Positions 1-12,939 of a stretch of DNA of 64,000 nucleotides are shown one piece after another. The position numbers were made by a program, and so were the translations under genes. The stretch is from Closterium sp. Naga37s-1 (Eukaryota > Streptophyta > Zygnematophyceae > Desmidiales > Closteriaceae). The notes beneath the pieces were generated by a model that saw only the letters and a list, made by a program, of their open reading frames with translations, had not been told where the DNA came from and did no database searches. The DNA lies in NCBI GenBank assembly GCA_947471745.1, contig CANJKZ010001241.1, positions 191,001 to 255,000 on the forward strand, written 5' to 3'. Numbering within the stretch: position 1 is the first letter of the stretch; the number at the start of each line of letters is the position of its first letter.

Positions 1-3000
1 CCACCACCAGCACCTGCTCTCACCACAAGCACGTGCTTTCACCACCACAAGCACCTGCTCCCACCACAAGCACCTGCTCTCACCACAAGCACCTGCTCTC
101 ACCACAAGCACCTGCTCTCACCACCACAAGCACCTGCTCTCACCACAAGCACCTGCTCTCACCACAAGCACCTGCTCTCACCACAAGCACCTGCTCTCAC
201 CACCAGCACCTGCTCTCACCACCACCAGCACCTGCTCTCACCACAAGCACCTGCTCTCACCACCACAAGCACCTGCTCTCACCACCACCAGCACCTGCTC
301 TCACCACAAGCACCTGCTCTCACCACAAGCACCTGCTCTCACCACCAGCACCTGCTCTCAAAACCACCAGCACCTGCTCTCACCACCAGCACCTGCTCTC
401 ACCACCACAAGCACCTGCTCTCACCACCACCAGCACCTGCTCTCACCACCACCAGCACCTGCTCTCACCACAAGCACCTGCTCTCACCACCAGCACCTGC
501 TCTCACCACCACCAGCACCTGCTCTCACCACAAGCACGTGCTCTCACCACCACCAGCACCTGCTCTCACCACAAGCACGTGCTCTCACCACCACAAGCAC
601 CTGCTCCCACCACAAGCACCTGCTCTCACCACCAGCACCTGCTCTCACCACCAGCATCTGCTCTCACCACAAGCACCTGCTCTCACCACAAGCACCTGCT
701 ATCACCACAAGCACCTGCTCTCACCACCACAAGCACCTGCTCTCACCACAAGCACCTGCTCTCACCACAAGCACCTGCTCTCACCACAAGCACCTGCTCT
801 CACCACCAGCACCTGCTCTCAAAACCACCAGCACCTGCTCTCACCACAACCACCTGCTCTCACCACCACAAGCACCTGCTCTCACCACCACCAGCACCTG
901 CTCTCACCACCACCAGCACCTGCTCTCACCACCACCAGCACCTGCTCTCACCACCACCAGCACCTGCTCTCACCACAAGCACCTGCTCTTACCACCAGCA
1001 CCTGCTCTCACCACCACCAGCACCTGCTCTCACCACCACCAGCACCTGCTCTCACCACAAGCACCTGCTCTCACCACCACCACCTGCTCTCACCACCACC
1101 AGCACCTGCTCTCACCACAAGCACGTGCTCTCACCACCACCAGCACCTGCTCTCACCACAAGCACGTGCTTTCACCACCACAAGCACCTGCTCCCACCAC
1201 AAGCACCTGCTCTCACCACCAGCACCTGCTCTCACCACCAGCATCTGCTCTCACCACAAGCACCTGCTCTCACCACAAGCACCTGCTCTCACCACAAGCA
1301 CCTGCTCTCACCACAAGCACCTGCTCTCACCACCAGCACCTGCTCTCAAAACCACCAGCACCTGCTCTCACCACAAGCACCTGCTCTCACCACCACAAGC
1401 ACCTGCTCTCACCACCACCAGCACCTGCTCTCACCACAAGCACCTGCTCTCACCACAAGCACCTGCTCTCACCACCAGCACCTGCTCTCAAAACCACCAG
1501 CACCTGCTCTCACCACAAGCACCTGCTCTCACCACCACAAGCACCTGCTCTCACCACCACCAGCACCTGCTCTCACCACCACCAGCACCTGCTCTCACCA
1601 CAAGCACCTGCTCTCACCACCAGCACCTGCTCTCACCACCACCAGCACCTGCTCTCACCACAAGCACGTGCTCTCACCACCACCAGCACCTGCTCTCACC
1701 ACAAGCACGTGCTCTCACCACCACAAGCACCTGCTCTCACCACAAGCACCTGCTCTCACCACAAGCACCTGCTCTCACCACCAGCACCTGCTCTCAAAAC
1801 CACCAGCACCTGCTCTCACCACAAGCACCTGCTCTCACCACCACAAGCACCTGCTCTCACCACAAGCACCTGCTCTCACCACCACCAGCACCTGCTCTCA
1901 CCACAAGCACCTGCTCTCACCACAAGCACCTGCTCTCACCACCAGCACCTGCTCTCAAAACCACCAGCACCTGCTCTCACCACAAGCACCTGCTCTCACC
2001 ACCACAAGCACCTGCTCTCACCACCACCAGCACCTGCTCTCAAAAACACCAGCACCTGCTCTCAAAACCACCAGCACCTGCTCTCACCACCACAAGCACC
2101 TGCTCTCACCACCACCAGCACCTGCTCTCACCACCACCAGCACCTGCTCTCACCACAAGCACCTGCTCTCACCACCAGCACGTGCTCTCACCACCACCAG
2201 CACCTGCTCTCACCACCACCAGCACCTGCTCTCACCACAAGCACCTGCTCTCACCACCAGCACCTGCTCTCACCACCACCAGCACCTGCTCTCACCACAA
2301 GCAAGTGCTCTCACCACCACCAGCACCTGCTCTCACCACAAGCACGTGCTCTCACCACCACAAGCACCTGCTCCCACCACAAGCACCTGCTCTCACCACC
2401 AGCACTTGCTCTCACCACCAGCATCTGCTCTCACCACAAGCACCTGCTCTCACCACAAGCACCTGCTCTCACCACAAGCACCTGCTCTCACCACCACAAG
2501 CACCTGCTCTCACCACAAGCACCTGCTCTCACCACAAGCACCTGCTCTCACCACAAGCACCTGCTCTCACCACCAGCACCTGCTCTCACCACCACCAGCA
2601 CCTGCTCTCACCACAAGCACCTGCTCTCACCACCACAAGCACCTGCTCTCACCACCACCAGCACCTGCTCTCACCACAAGCACCTGCTCTCACCACAAGC
2701 ACCTGCTCTCACCACCAGCACCTGCTCTCAAAACCACCAGCACCTGCTCTCACCACCAGCACCTGCTCTCACCACCACAAGCACCTGCTCTCACCACCAC
2801 CAGCACCTGCTCTCACCACAAGCACCTGCTCTCACCACCAGCACCTGCTCTCACCACCACCAGCACCTGCTCTCACCACAAGCACGTGCTCTCACCACCA
2901 CCAGCACCTGCTCTCACCACAAGCACGTGCTCTCACCACCACAAGCACCTGCTCCCACCACAAGCACCTGCTCTCACCACCAGCACCTGCTCTCACCACC

Positions 3001-6000
3001 AGCATCTGCTCTCACCACAAGCACCTGCTCTCACCACAAGCACCTGCTATCACCACAAGCACCTGCTCTCACCACCACAAGCACCTGCTCTCACCACAAG
3101 CACCTGCTCTCACCACAAGCACCTGCTCTCACCACAAGCACCTGCTCTCACCACCAGCACCTGCTCTCAAAACCACCAGCACCTGCTCTCACCACAAGCA
3201 CCTGCTCTCACCACCACAAGCACCTGCTCTCACCACCACCAGCACCTGCTCTCACCACCACCAGCACCTGCTCTCACCACAAGCACCTGCTCTCACCACC
3301 AGCACCTGCTCTCACCACCACCAGCACCTGCTCTCACCACCACCAGCACCTGCTCTCACCACAAGCACCTGCTCTCACCACCAGCACCTGCTCTCACCAC
3401 CACCAGCACCTGCTCTCACCACAAGCACGTGCTCTCACCACCACCAGCACCTGCTCTCACCACAAGCACGTGCTTTCACCACCACAAGCACCTGCTCCCA
3501 CCACAAGCACCTGCTCTCACCACCAGCACCTGCTCTCACCACCAGCATCTGCTCTCACCACAAGCACCTGCTCTCACCACAAGCACCTGCTCTCACCACA
3601 AGCACCTGCTCTCACCACAAGCACCTGCTCTCACCACCAGCACCTGCTCTCAAAACCACCAGCACCTGCTCTAACCACAAGCACCTGCTCTCACCACCAC
3701 AAGCACCTGCTCTCACCACCACCAGCACCTGCTCTCACCACAAGCACCTGCTCTCACCACAAGCACCTGCTCTCACCACCAGCACCTGCTCTCAAAACCA
3801 CCAGCACCTGCTCTCACCACAAGCACCTGCTCTCACGACCACAAGCACCTGCTCTCACCACCACCAGCACCTGCTCTCACCACCACCAGCACCTGCTCTC
3901 ACCACAAGCACCTGCTCTCACCACCAGCACCTGCTCTCACCACCACCAGCACCTGCTCTCACCACAAGCACGTGCTCTCACCACCAGCAGCACCTGCTCT
4001 CACCACAAGCACGTGCTCTCACCACCACAAGCACCTGCTCTCACCACAAGCACCTGCTCTCACCACAAGCACCTGCTCTCACCACAAGCACCTGCTCTCA
4101 CCACCAGCACCTGCTCTCAAAACCACCAGCACCTGCTCTCACCACAAGCACCTGCTCTCACCACCACAAGCACCTGCTCTCACCACCACCAGCACCTGCT
4201 CTCACCACAAGCACCTGCTCTCACCACAAGCACCTGCTCTCACCACCAGCACCTGCTCTCAAAACCACCAGCACCTGCTCTCACCACAAGCACCTGCTCT
4301 CACCACCACAAGCACCTGCTCTCACCACCACCAGCACCTGCTCTCACCACCACCAGCACCTGCTCTCACCACAAGCACCTGCTCTCACCACCAGCACCTG
4401 CTCTCACCACCACCAGCACCTGCTCTCACCATAAGCACGTGCTCTCACCACCACCAGCACCTGCTCTCACCACAAGCACGTGCTCTCACCACCACAAGCA
4501 CCTGCTCCCACCACAAGCACCTGCTCTCACCACCAGCACCTGCTCTCACCACCAGCATCTGCTCTCACCACAAGCACCTGCTCTCACCACAAGCACCTGC
4601 TCTCACCACAAGCACCTGCTCTCACCACCACCAGCACCTGCTCTCACCACAAGCACCTGCTCTCACCACCAGCACCTGCTCTCAAAACCACCAGCACCTG
4701 CTCTCACCACAAGCACCTGCTCTCACCACCACAAGCACCTGCTCTCACCACCACAAGCACCTGCTCTCACCACCACCAGCACCTGCTCTCACCACAAGCA
4801 CCTGCTCTCATCACAAGCACCTGCTCTCACCACCAGCACCTGCTCTCAAAACCACCAGCACCTGCTCTCACCACAAGCACCTGCTCTCACCACCACAAGC
4901 ACCTGCTCTCACCACCACCAGCACCTGCTCTCACCACCACCAGCACCTGCTCTCACCACAAGCACCTGCTCTCACCACCAGCACCTGCTCTCACCACCAC
5001 CAGCACCTGCTCTCACCACAAGCACGTGCTCTCACCACCACCAGCACCTGCTCTCACCACAAGCACGTGCTCTCACCACCACAAGCACCTGCTCCCACCA
5101 CCACAAGCACCTGCTCTCACCACCACCAGCACCTGCTCTCACCACAAGCACCTGCTCTCATCACAAGCACCTGCTCTCACCACCAGCACCTGCTCTCAAA
5201 ACCACCAGCACCTGCTCTCACCACAAGCACCTGCTCTCACCACCACAAGCACCTGCTCTCACCACCACCAGCACCTGCTCTCACCACCACCAGCACCTGC
5301 TCTCACCACAAGCACCTGCTCTCACCACCAGCACCTGCTCTCACCACCACCAGCACCTGGTCTCACCACAAGCACCTGCTCTCACCACCACCAGCACCTG
5401 CTCTCACCACAAGCACCTGCTCTCACCACCAGCACCTGCTCTCACCACCAGCATCTGCTCTCACCACAAGCACCTGCTCTCACCACAAGCACCTGCTCTC
5501 ACCACAAGCACCTGCTCTCACCACCACAAGCACCTGCTCTCACCACCACCAGCACCTGCTCTCACCACCACCAGCACCTGCTCTCACCACAAGCACCTGC
5601 TCTCACCACCACAAGCACCTGCTCTCACCACCACCAGCACCTGCTCTCACCACAAGCACCTGCTCTCACCACAAGCACCTGCTCTCACCACCAGCACCTG
5701 CTCTCAAAACCACCAGCACCTGCTCTCACCACAAGCACCTGCTCTCACCACCACAAGCACCTGCTCTCACCACCACCACCACCTGCTCTCACCACAAGCA
5801 CCTGCTCTCACCACAAGCACCTGCTCTCACCACCAGCACCTGCTCTCAAAACCACCAGCACCTGCTCTCACCACAAGCACCTGCTCTCACCACAAGCACC
5901 TGCTCTCACCACCACAAGCACCTGCTCTCACCACCACCAGCACCTGCTCTCACCACAAGCACCTGCTCTCACCACAAGCACCTGCTCTCACCACCAGCAC

Positions 6001-9000
6001 CTGCTCTCAAAACCACCAGCACCTGCTCTCACCACAAGCACCTGCTCTCACCACCACAAGCACCTGCTCTCACCACCAGCACCTGCTCTCAAAACCACCA
6101 GCACCTGCTCTCAAAACCACCAGCACCTGCTCTCACCACAAGCACCTGCTCTCACCACCACAAGCACCTGCTCTCACCACCACCAGCACCTGCTCTCACC
6201 ACAAGCACCTGCTCTCACCACAAGCACCTGCACTCACCACCAGCACCTGCTCTCAAAACCACCAGCACCTGCTCTCACCACAAGCACCTGCTCTCACCAC
6301 CACAAGCACCTGCTCTCACCACCACCAGCACCTGCTCTCACCACAAGCACCTGCTCTCACCACAAGCACCTGCTCTCACCACCAGCACCTGCTCTCAAAA
6401 CCACCAGCACCTGCTCTCACCACAAGCACCTGCTCTCACCACCACAAGCACCTGCTCTCACCATCACCAGCACCTGCTCTCACCACAAGCACCTGCTCTC
6501 ACCACAAGCACCTGCTCTCACCACCAGCACCTGCTCTCACCACAAGCACCTGCTCTCACCACAAGCACAAGCACCTGCTCTCACCACAAGCACCTGCTCT
6601 CACCACAAGCACACTGCTCTCACCACAAGCACCTGCTCTCACCACAAGCACCTGCTCTCACCACAAGCACCTGCTCTCACCACAAGCACCTGCTCTCACC
6701 ACAAGCACCTGCTCTCACCACAAGCACCTGCTCTCACCACAAGCACCTGCTCTCACCACAAGCACCTGCTCTCACCACAAGCACCTGCTCTCACCACAAG
6801 CACCTGCTCTCACCACAAGCACCTGCTCTCACCACAAGCACCTGCTCTCACCACAAGCACCTGCTCTCACCACAAGCACCTGCTCTCACCACAAGCACCT
6901 GCTCTCACCACAAGCACCTGCTCTCACCACAAGCACCTGCTCTCACCACAAGCACCTGCTCTCACCACAAGCACCTGCTCTCACCACAAGCACCTGCTCT
7001 CACCACAAGCACCTGCTCTCACCACAAGCACCTGCTCTCACCACAAGCACCTGCTCTCACCACAAGCACCTGCTCTCACCACAAGCACCTGCTCTCACCA
7101 CAAGCACCTGCTCTCACCACAAGCACCTGCTCTCACCACAAGCACCTGCTCTCACCACAAGCACCTGCTCTCACCACAAGCACCTGCTCTCACCACAAGC
7201 ACCTGCTCTCACCACAAGCACCTGCTCTCACCACAAGCACCTGCTCTCACCACAAGCACCTGCTCTCACCACAAGCACCTGCTCTCACCACAAGCACCTG
7301 CTCTCACCACAAGCACCTGCTCTCACCACAAGCACCTGCTCTCACCACAAGCACCTGCTCTCACCACAAGCACCTGCTCTCACCACAAGCACCTGCTCTC
7401 ACCACAAGCACCTGCTCTCACCACAAGCACCTGCTCTCACCACAAGCACCTGCTCTCACCACAAGCACCTGCTCTCACCACAAGCACCTGCTCTCACCAC
7501 AAGCACCTGCTCTCACCACAAGCACCTGCTCTCACCACAAGCACCTGCTCTCACCACAAGCACCTGCTCTCACCACCAGCACGTGCTCTCACCACCACCA
7601 GCACCTGCTCTCACCACCACCAGCACCTGCTCTCACCACAAGCACCTGCTCTCACCACCAGCACCTGCTCTCACCACCACCAGCACCTGCTCTCACCACA
7701 AGCAAGTGCTCTCACCACCACCAGCACCTGCTCTCACCACAAGCACGTGCTCTCACCACCACAAGCACCTGCTCCCACCACAAGCACCTGCTCTCACCAC
7801 CAGCACTTGCTCTCACCACCAGCATCTGCTCTCACCACAAGCACCTGCTCTCACCACAAGCACCTGCTCTCACCACAAGCACCTGCTCTCACCACCACAA
7901 GCACCTGCTCTCACCACAAGCACCTGCTCTCACCACAAGCACCTGCTCTCACCACAAGCACCTGCTCTCACCACCAGCACCTGCTCTCACCACCACCAGC
8001 ACCTGCTCTCACCACAAGCACCTGCTCTCACCACCACAAGCACCTGCTCTCACCACCACCAGCACCTGCTCTCACCACAAGCACCTGCTCTCACCACAAG
8101 CACCTGCTCTCACCACCAGCACCTGCTCTCAAAACCACCAGCACCTGCTCTCACCACCAGCACCTGCTCTCACCACCACAAGCACCTGCTCTCACCACCA
8201 CCAGCACCTGCTCTCACCACAAGCACCTGCTCTCACCACCAGCACCTGCTCTCACCACCACCAGCACCTGCTCTCACCACAAGCACGTGCTCTCACCACC
8301 ACCAGCACCTGCTCTCACCACAAGCACGTGCTCTCACCACCACAAGCACCTGCTCCCACCACAAGCACCTGCTCTCACCACCAGCACCTGCTCTCACCAC
8401 CAGCATCTGCTCTCACCACAAGCACCTGCTCTCACCACAAGCACCTGCTATCACCACAAGCACCTGCTCTCACCACCACAAGCACCTGCTCTCACCACAA
8501 GCACCTGCTCTCACCACAAGCACCTGCTCTCACCACAAGCACCTGCTCTCACCACCAGCACCTGCTCTCAAAACCACCAGCACCTGCTCTCACCACAAGC
8601 ACCTGCTCTCACCACCACAAGCACCTGCTCTCACCACCACCAGCACCTGCTCTCACCACCACCAGCACCTGCTCTCACCACAAGCACCTGCTCTCACCAC
8701 CAGCACCTGCTCTCACCACCACCAGCACCTGCTCTCACCACCACCAGCACCTGCTCTCACCACAAGCACCTGCTCTCACCACCAGCACCTGCTCTCACCA
8801 CCACCAGCACCTGCTCTCACCACAAGCACGTGCTCTCACCACCACCAGCACCTGCTCTCACCACAAGCACGTGCTTTCACCACCACAAGCACCTGCTCCC
8901 ACCACAAGCACCTGCTCTCACCACCAGCACCTGCTCTCACCACCAGCATCTGCTCTCACCACAAGCACCTGCTCTCACCACAAGCACCTGCTCTCACCAC

Positions 9001-11699
9001 AAGCACCTGCTCTCACCACAAGCACCTGCTCTCACCACCAGCACCTGCTCTCAAAACCACCAGCACCTGCTCTAACCACAAGCACCTGCTCTCACCACCA
9101 CAAGCACCTGCTCTCACCACCACCAGCACCTGCTCTCACCACAAGCACCTGCTCTCACCACAAGCACCTGCTCTCACCACCAGCACCTGCTCTCAAAACC
9201 ACCAGCACCTGCTCTCACCACAAGCACCTGCTCTCACGACCACAAGCACCTGCTCTCACCACCACCAGCACCTGCTCTCACCACCACCAGCACCTGCTCT
9301 CACCACAAGCACCTGCTCTCACCACCAGCACCTGCTCTCACCACCACCAGCACCTGCTCTCACCACAAGCACGTGCTCTCACCACCAGCAGCACCTGCTC
9401 TCACCACAAGCACGTGCTCTCACCACCACAAGCACCTGCTCTCACCACAAGCACCTGCTCTCACCACAAGCACCTGCTCTCACCACAAGCACCTGCTCTC
9501 ACCACCAGCACCTGCTCTCAAAACCACCAGCACCTGCTCTCACCACAAGCACCTGCTCTCACCACCACAAGCACCTGCTCTCACCACCACCAGCACCTGC
9601 TCTCACCACAAGCACCTGCTCTCACCACAAGCACCTGCTCTCACCACCAGCACCTGCTCTCAAAACCACCAGCACCTGCTCTCACCACAAGCACCTGCTC
9701 TCACCACCACAAGCACCTGCTCTCACCACCACCAGCACCTGCTCTCACCACCACCAGCACCTGCTCTCACCACAAGCACCTGCTCTCACCACCAGCACCT
9801 GCTCTCACCACCACCAGCACCTGCTCTCACCATAAGCACGTGCTCTCACCACCACCAGCACCTGCTCTCACCACAAGCACGTGCTCTCACCACCACAAGC
9901 ACCTGCTCCCACCACAAGCACCTGCTCTCACCACCAGCACCTGCTCTCACCACCAGCATCTGCTCTCACCACAAGCACCTGCTCTCACCACAAGCACCTG
10001 CTCTCACCACAAGCACCTGCTCTCACCACCACCAGCACCTGCTCTCACCACAAGCACCTGCTCTCACCACCAGCACCTGCTCTCAAAACCACCAGCACCT
10101 GCTCTCACCACAAGCACCTGCTCTCACCACCACAAGCACCTGCTCTCACCACCACAAGCACCTGCTCTCACCACCACCAGCACCTGCTCTCACCACAAGC
10201 ACCTGCTCTCATCACAAGCACCTGCTCTCACCACCAGCACCTGCTCTCAAAACCACCAGCACCTGCTCTCACCACAAGCACCTGCTCTCACCACCACAAG
10301 CACCTGCTCTCACCACCACCAGCACCTGCTCTCACCACCACCAGCACCTGCTCTCACCACAAGCACCTGCTCTCACCACCAGCACCTGCTCTCACCACCA
10401 CCAGCACCTGCTCTCACCACAAGCACGTGCTCTCACCACCACCAGCACCTGCTCTCACCACAAGCACGTGCTCTCACCACCACAAGCACCTGCTCCCACC
10501 ACCACAAGCACCTGCTCTCACCACCACCAGCACCTGCTCTCACCACAAGCACCTGCTCTCATCACAAGCACCTGCTCTCACCACCAGCACCTGCTCTCAA
10601 AACCACCAGCACCTGCTCTCACCACAAGCACCTGCTCTCACCACCACAAGCACCTGCTCTCACCACCACCAGCACCTGCTCTCACCACCACCAGCACCTG
10701 CTCTCACCACAAGCACCTGCTCTCACCACCAGCACCTGCTCTCACCACCACCAGCACCTGGTCTCACCACAAGCACCTGCTCTCACCACCACCAGCACCT
10801 GCTCTCACCACAAGCACCTGCTCTCACCACCAGCACCTGCTCTCACCACCAGCATCTGCTCTCACCACAAGCACCTGCTCTCACCACAAGCACCTGCTCT
10901 CACCACAAGCACCTGCTCTCACCACCACAAGCACCTGCTCTCACCACCACCAGCACCTGCTCTCACCACCACCAGCACCTGCTCTCACCACAAGCACCTG
11001 CTCTCACCACCACAAGCACCTGCTCTCACCACCACCAGCACCTGCTCTCACCACAAGCACCTGCTCTCACCACAAGCACCTGCTCTCACCACCAGCACCT
11101 GCTCTCAAAACCACCAGCACCTGCTCTCACCACAAGCACCTGCTCTCACCACCACAAGCACCTGCTCTCACCACCACCAGCACCTGCTCTCACCACAAGC
11201 ACCTGCTCTCACCACAAGCACCTGCTCTCACCACCAGCACCTGCTCTCAAAACCACCAGCACCTGCTCTCACCACAAGCACCTGCTCTCACCACCACAAG
11301 CACCTGCTCTCACCATCACCAGCACCTGCTCTCACCACAAGCATCTGCTCTCACCACAAGCACCTGCTCTCACCACAAGCACCTGCTCTCACCACAAGCA
11401 CCTGCTCTCACCACCACAAGCACCTGCTCTCACCACCACCAGCACCTGCTCTCACCACAAGCACCTGCTCTCACCACAAGCACCTGCTCTCACCACAAGC
11501 ACCTGCTCTCACCACCACAAGCACCTGCTCTCACCACCACCAGCACCTGCTCTCACCACAAGCACCTGCTCTCACCACAAGCACCTGCTCTCACCACCAG
11601 CACCTGCTCTCAAAACCACCAGAACCTGCTCTCACCACAAGCACCTGCTCTCACCACCACAAGCACCTGCTCTCACCACCACCAGCACCTGCTCTCACC
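1..11699 (-). repeat. Giant 19-bp minisatellite, left block
   Basis: About 11.7 kb of tandem units, consensus CACCTGCTCTCACCACAAG on the plus strand. It continues off the left edge. Variants are a CACCAG form of 19 bp, 22-bp forms with one extra CAC triplet, a CTCAAAACC form of 22 bp, and units with CACGTG in place of CACCTG. Roughly 6620-7570 is almost pure 19-mer (about 50 units); the rest is a patchwork of variants in higher-order order. Because 19 and 22 are both 1 modulo 3, all three plus frames stay open and read the same 19-residue periodic peptide. Rare stops come from private variants such as CTAACC (3671, 9072) and ATAAGC (4431, 9832). I assign minus because in segments R1 and R2 and in gag the unit reads TGGTGAGAGCAGGTGCTTG. 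I see no codon-level constraint. Confidence 0.97.
2150..11282. repeat. 3.7-kb internal duplication of the left array (about 2150-5880 and 7551-11281)
   Basis: Private variants recur at a constant offset of 5401 bp. GCAAGTG is at 2301 and 7702, CTAACC at 3671 and 9072, TCTCACGACC at 3831 and 9232, and ATAAGC at 4431 and 9832. Agreement breaks down by eye near 5880/11281 and starts near 2150/7551. The nearly pure 19-mer run lies between the copies. This is a block duplication of several kilobases inside the array, distinct from unit-by-unit slippage. Confidence 0.85.
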
Positions 11700-11872
11700 A
11701 CAGTGGCGTCGGCATCAGCAGCAGGGGCAGGAGAGGCACCAGAGGTGAGGTCAAAGAGGGAGAGACCGTCTGCCCTATCGCACTGTAGGAAAAGCTGCAG
11801 GTCATCTACCCAGACGTCAAAGTCAATGGCCCGACCCTCAGCGTCAAAAGCGAGGACACTAGGGGTAGCCAT
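11699..11872 (-). pseudogene. gag: Copia-A gag, N-terminal 58 codons
   Basis: The minus-strand ATG at 11872 opens a frame beginning MATPSVLAFDAEGRAIDFDV, followed by WVDDLQLFLQ and ending DADATV at codon 58. This looks like the start of a copia capsid gag (a folded domain that opens with a conserved tryptophan region). The frame then enters the minisatellite and soon meets stop codons in the G-rich sense. The continuation, starting WATRDAAARLAV, is at 30820 on the plus strand. The break falls between codons, since 174 nt make exactly 58 codons. If the array were removed between GTGAGA and CACAG, reading would pass in frame from V58 to W. The placement as gag rests on its position after the LTR and primer site and on its fit with the downstream half. 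Confidence 0.8.
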
Positions 11873-12803
11873 GACAGCAGTAGACTAGCAGCGCGAGCAG
11901 TAGGGTAAGGGCAGTGCAGTGACAGAGGCGCTGCTCTTACCAGACAGGGCGGCTCGAGCGGCTCGGCGGGTCGGCAACTCGGCGGCTCGGGCGGCTCGGG
12001 CGGCTCGGCGGTACGGCGGCTCGGCAGCAACTGCGGCTCGGCGACTCGGCGGCTCGGGCGGCTCGGCGGTACGGCGGCTCGGCAGCAACTGCAGCTCGGC
12101 GGCTCGGCGACCCGGCGGCTCGGGCGGCTCAGGTGGCGCGGCGGCTCGGGCGGCTCTGGTGGATCGGGCGGCTCGGCAGTAGCTGGGCGGCGCCGGCGGC
12201 TCGGTGGTGACGGCGGGGCCGCGTGGGGACGGCGGCGGGGCCGGGTGGAGCGGCGGCGGGGCTGGGTGGAGCGGCGTCGGGGCCGGGTGGAGCGGCGTCG
12301 GGGCCAGTAGAGGCGGCGCCGGGGCCGGGAAACGCAGCTCCGGGGCCGGGAAGGGCAGCTCCGGGGCCGCAGGGGTAGGCGACGGGGCCAGTAGAGGCGG
12401 CGCCGAGGCAGGGAAGGGCGGCGCCGAGGCAGGGAAGGGCGGCGCCGGGGCCGCAGGGGTAGGCGACGGGGCCGCGAGGACGGCTAGGAGGGGGGGGGTC
12501 GCGAGGGCGGCTTGAAGAGGCCGCGAGGGCGGCTAGAAAGGGTCGCGAGGGCGGCGTGAAAGGGCCGCGAGGCGGCGCGACACGAAGGAGCCGCGAGGGC
12601 GGTGGATCGGGGCCGCGAGGGCGGCGCGACGTGCAGGGGCCGCGAGGGCGACGCGACGGGGCCGCAGGCGCGACGCGACGGGGCCGCTAAGGCGGCGCGA
12701 CAGGGTCGAGAGAGGGGAGCGCGACTCGGGCAGTGTAGAGCGTGCTCCGGGCAGGAAAAAAAAAAGGTGGTGGGCCCTAGGAACAGTTCCCACATGGGAA
12801 CCT
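11873..12803 (-). repeat. GC-rich repetitive leader of copia-A
   Basis: The untranslated leader between the primer-binding site and the gag ATG. It is built of GC-rich imperfect tandem repeats: CGGCTCGGCGGTACGGCGG blocks around 11990-12110, then GGCGGCGGGGCCG-type and GCCGCGAGGGCGGC-type blocks to about 12740. A run of ten A residues follows (12754-12763 region). Several short frames cross it, but all are compositional. It could provide RNA structure for packaging, which is inference only. Confidence 0.7.
12786..12801. other. Perfect hairpin next to the copia-A primer-binding site
   Basis: GTTCCC, a 4-nt loop ACAT, then GGGAAC: a perfect 6-bp stem immediately downstream of the primer-binding site in element sense. 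It could help present the primer site in genomic RNA. The structure is seen in the sequence; the role is inferred. Confidence 0.5.
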
Positions 12804-12814
12804 GCTCGATACCA
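12804..12814 (-). other. Copia-A primer-binding site
   Basis: Minus-strand TGGTATCGAGC directly abuts the LTR end ...TCTCA. It matches the plant copia initiator tRNA-Met site TGGTATCAGAGC except for one missing A. Confidence 0.75.
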
Positions 12815-12934
12815 TGAGAAACTGAACGAGAATGACTAAGGGAAAGTTGGGTACAAATGTAAACCCTAGAAAACTGTACCCCATATGTGCTACCCCACTA
12901 TAGCCTACAGTAGCTATGTCATATAAATCTGACA
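12815..12934 (-). repeat. Copia-A 5' LTR (120 bp)
   Basis: Starts TGTCAG and ends TCTCA on the minus strand, with canonical TG...CA ends. By eye it is identical at every base to the LTR at 36763-36882. At 120 bp it is short for a copia LTR. The flanking target duplication TCTAC (minus strand, 12939-12935) matches 36883-36887. Confidence 0.93.
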
Positions 12935-12939
12935 GTAGA

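Larger units (their letters stand above)
11699..12939 (-). mobile_element. Copia-A, 5' part (inverted relative to its 3' part)
   Basis: Read on the minus strand, this part holds the target duplication TCTAC (12939-12935), the 120-bp 5' LTR (12934-12815), a primer-binding site, a leader of about 0.9 kb, and the first 58 gag codons. It then runs into the minisatellite. The matching 3' part is 30820-36887 on the plus strand. Identical LTRs and an identical target duplication show that the two parts came from one integration, so an inversion with an endpoint inside the array followed insertion. Confidence 0.9.

Noticed and set aside
1..11699. Telomeric or centromeric satellite
   Set aside because: The unit is not telomere-like. 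The arrays are tied to gag and R segments and are inverted to each other; nothing marks a centromere.
1..11888. Giant plus-strand ORFs of 600-2900 codons over the left array, some running into 11.8 kb
   Set aside because: They exist because the 19/22-bp unit lacks stops on this strand in any frame. Overlapping frames give the same periodic peptide, and they start and stop only at private unit variants.
11806..12817. Arg/Ala/Gly-rich ORFs in the copia-A leader
   Set aside because: Produced by the GC-rich tandem repeats; frames exist on both strands and lie between the primer site and the gag ATG.
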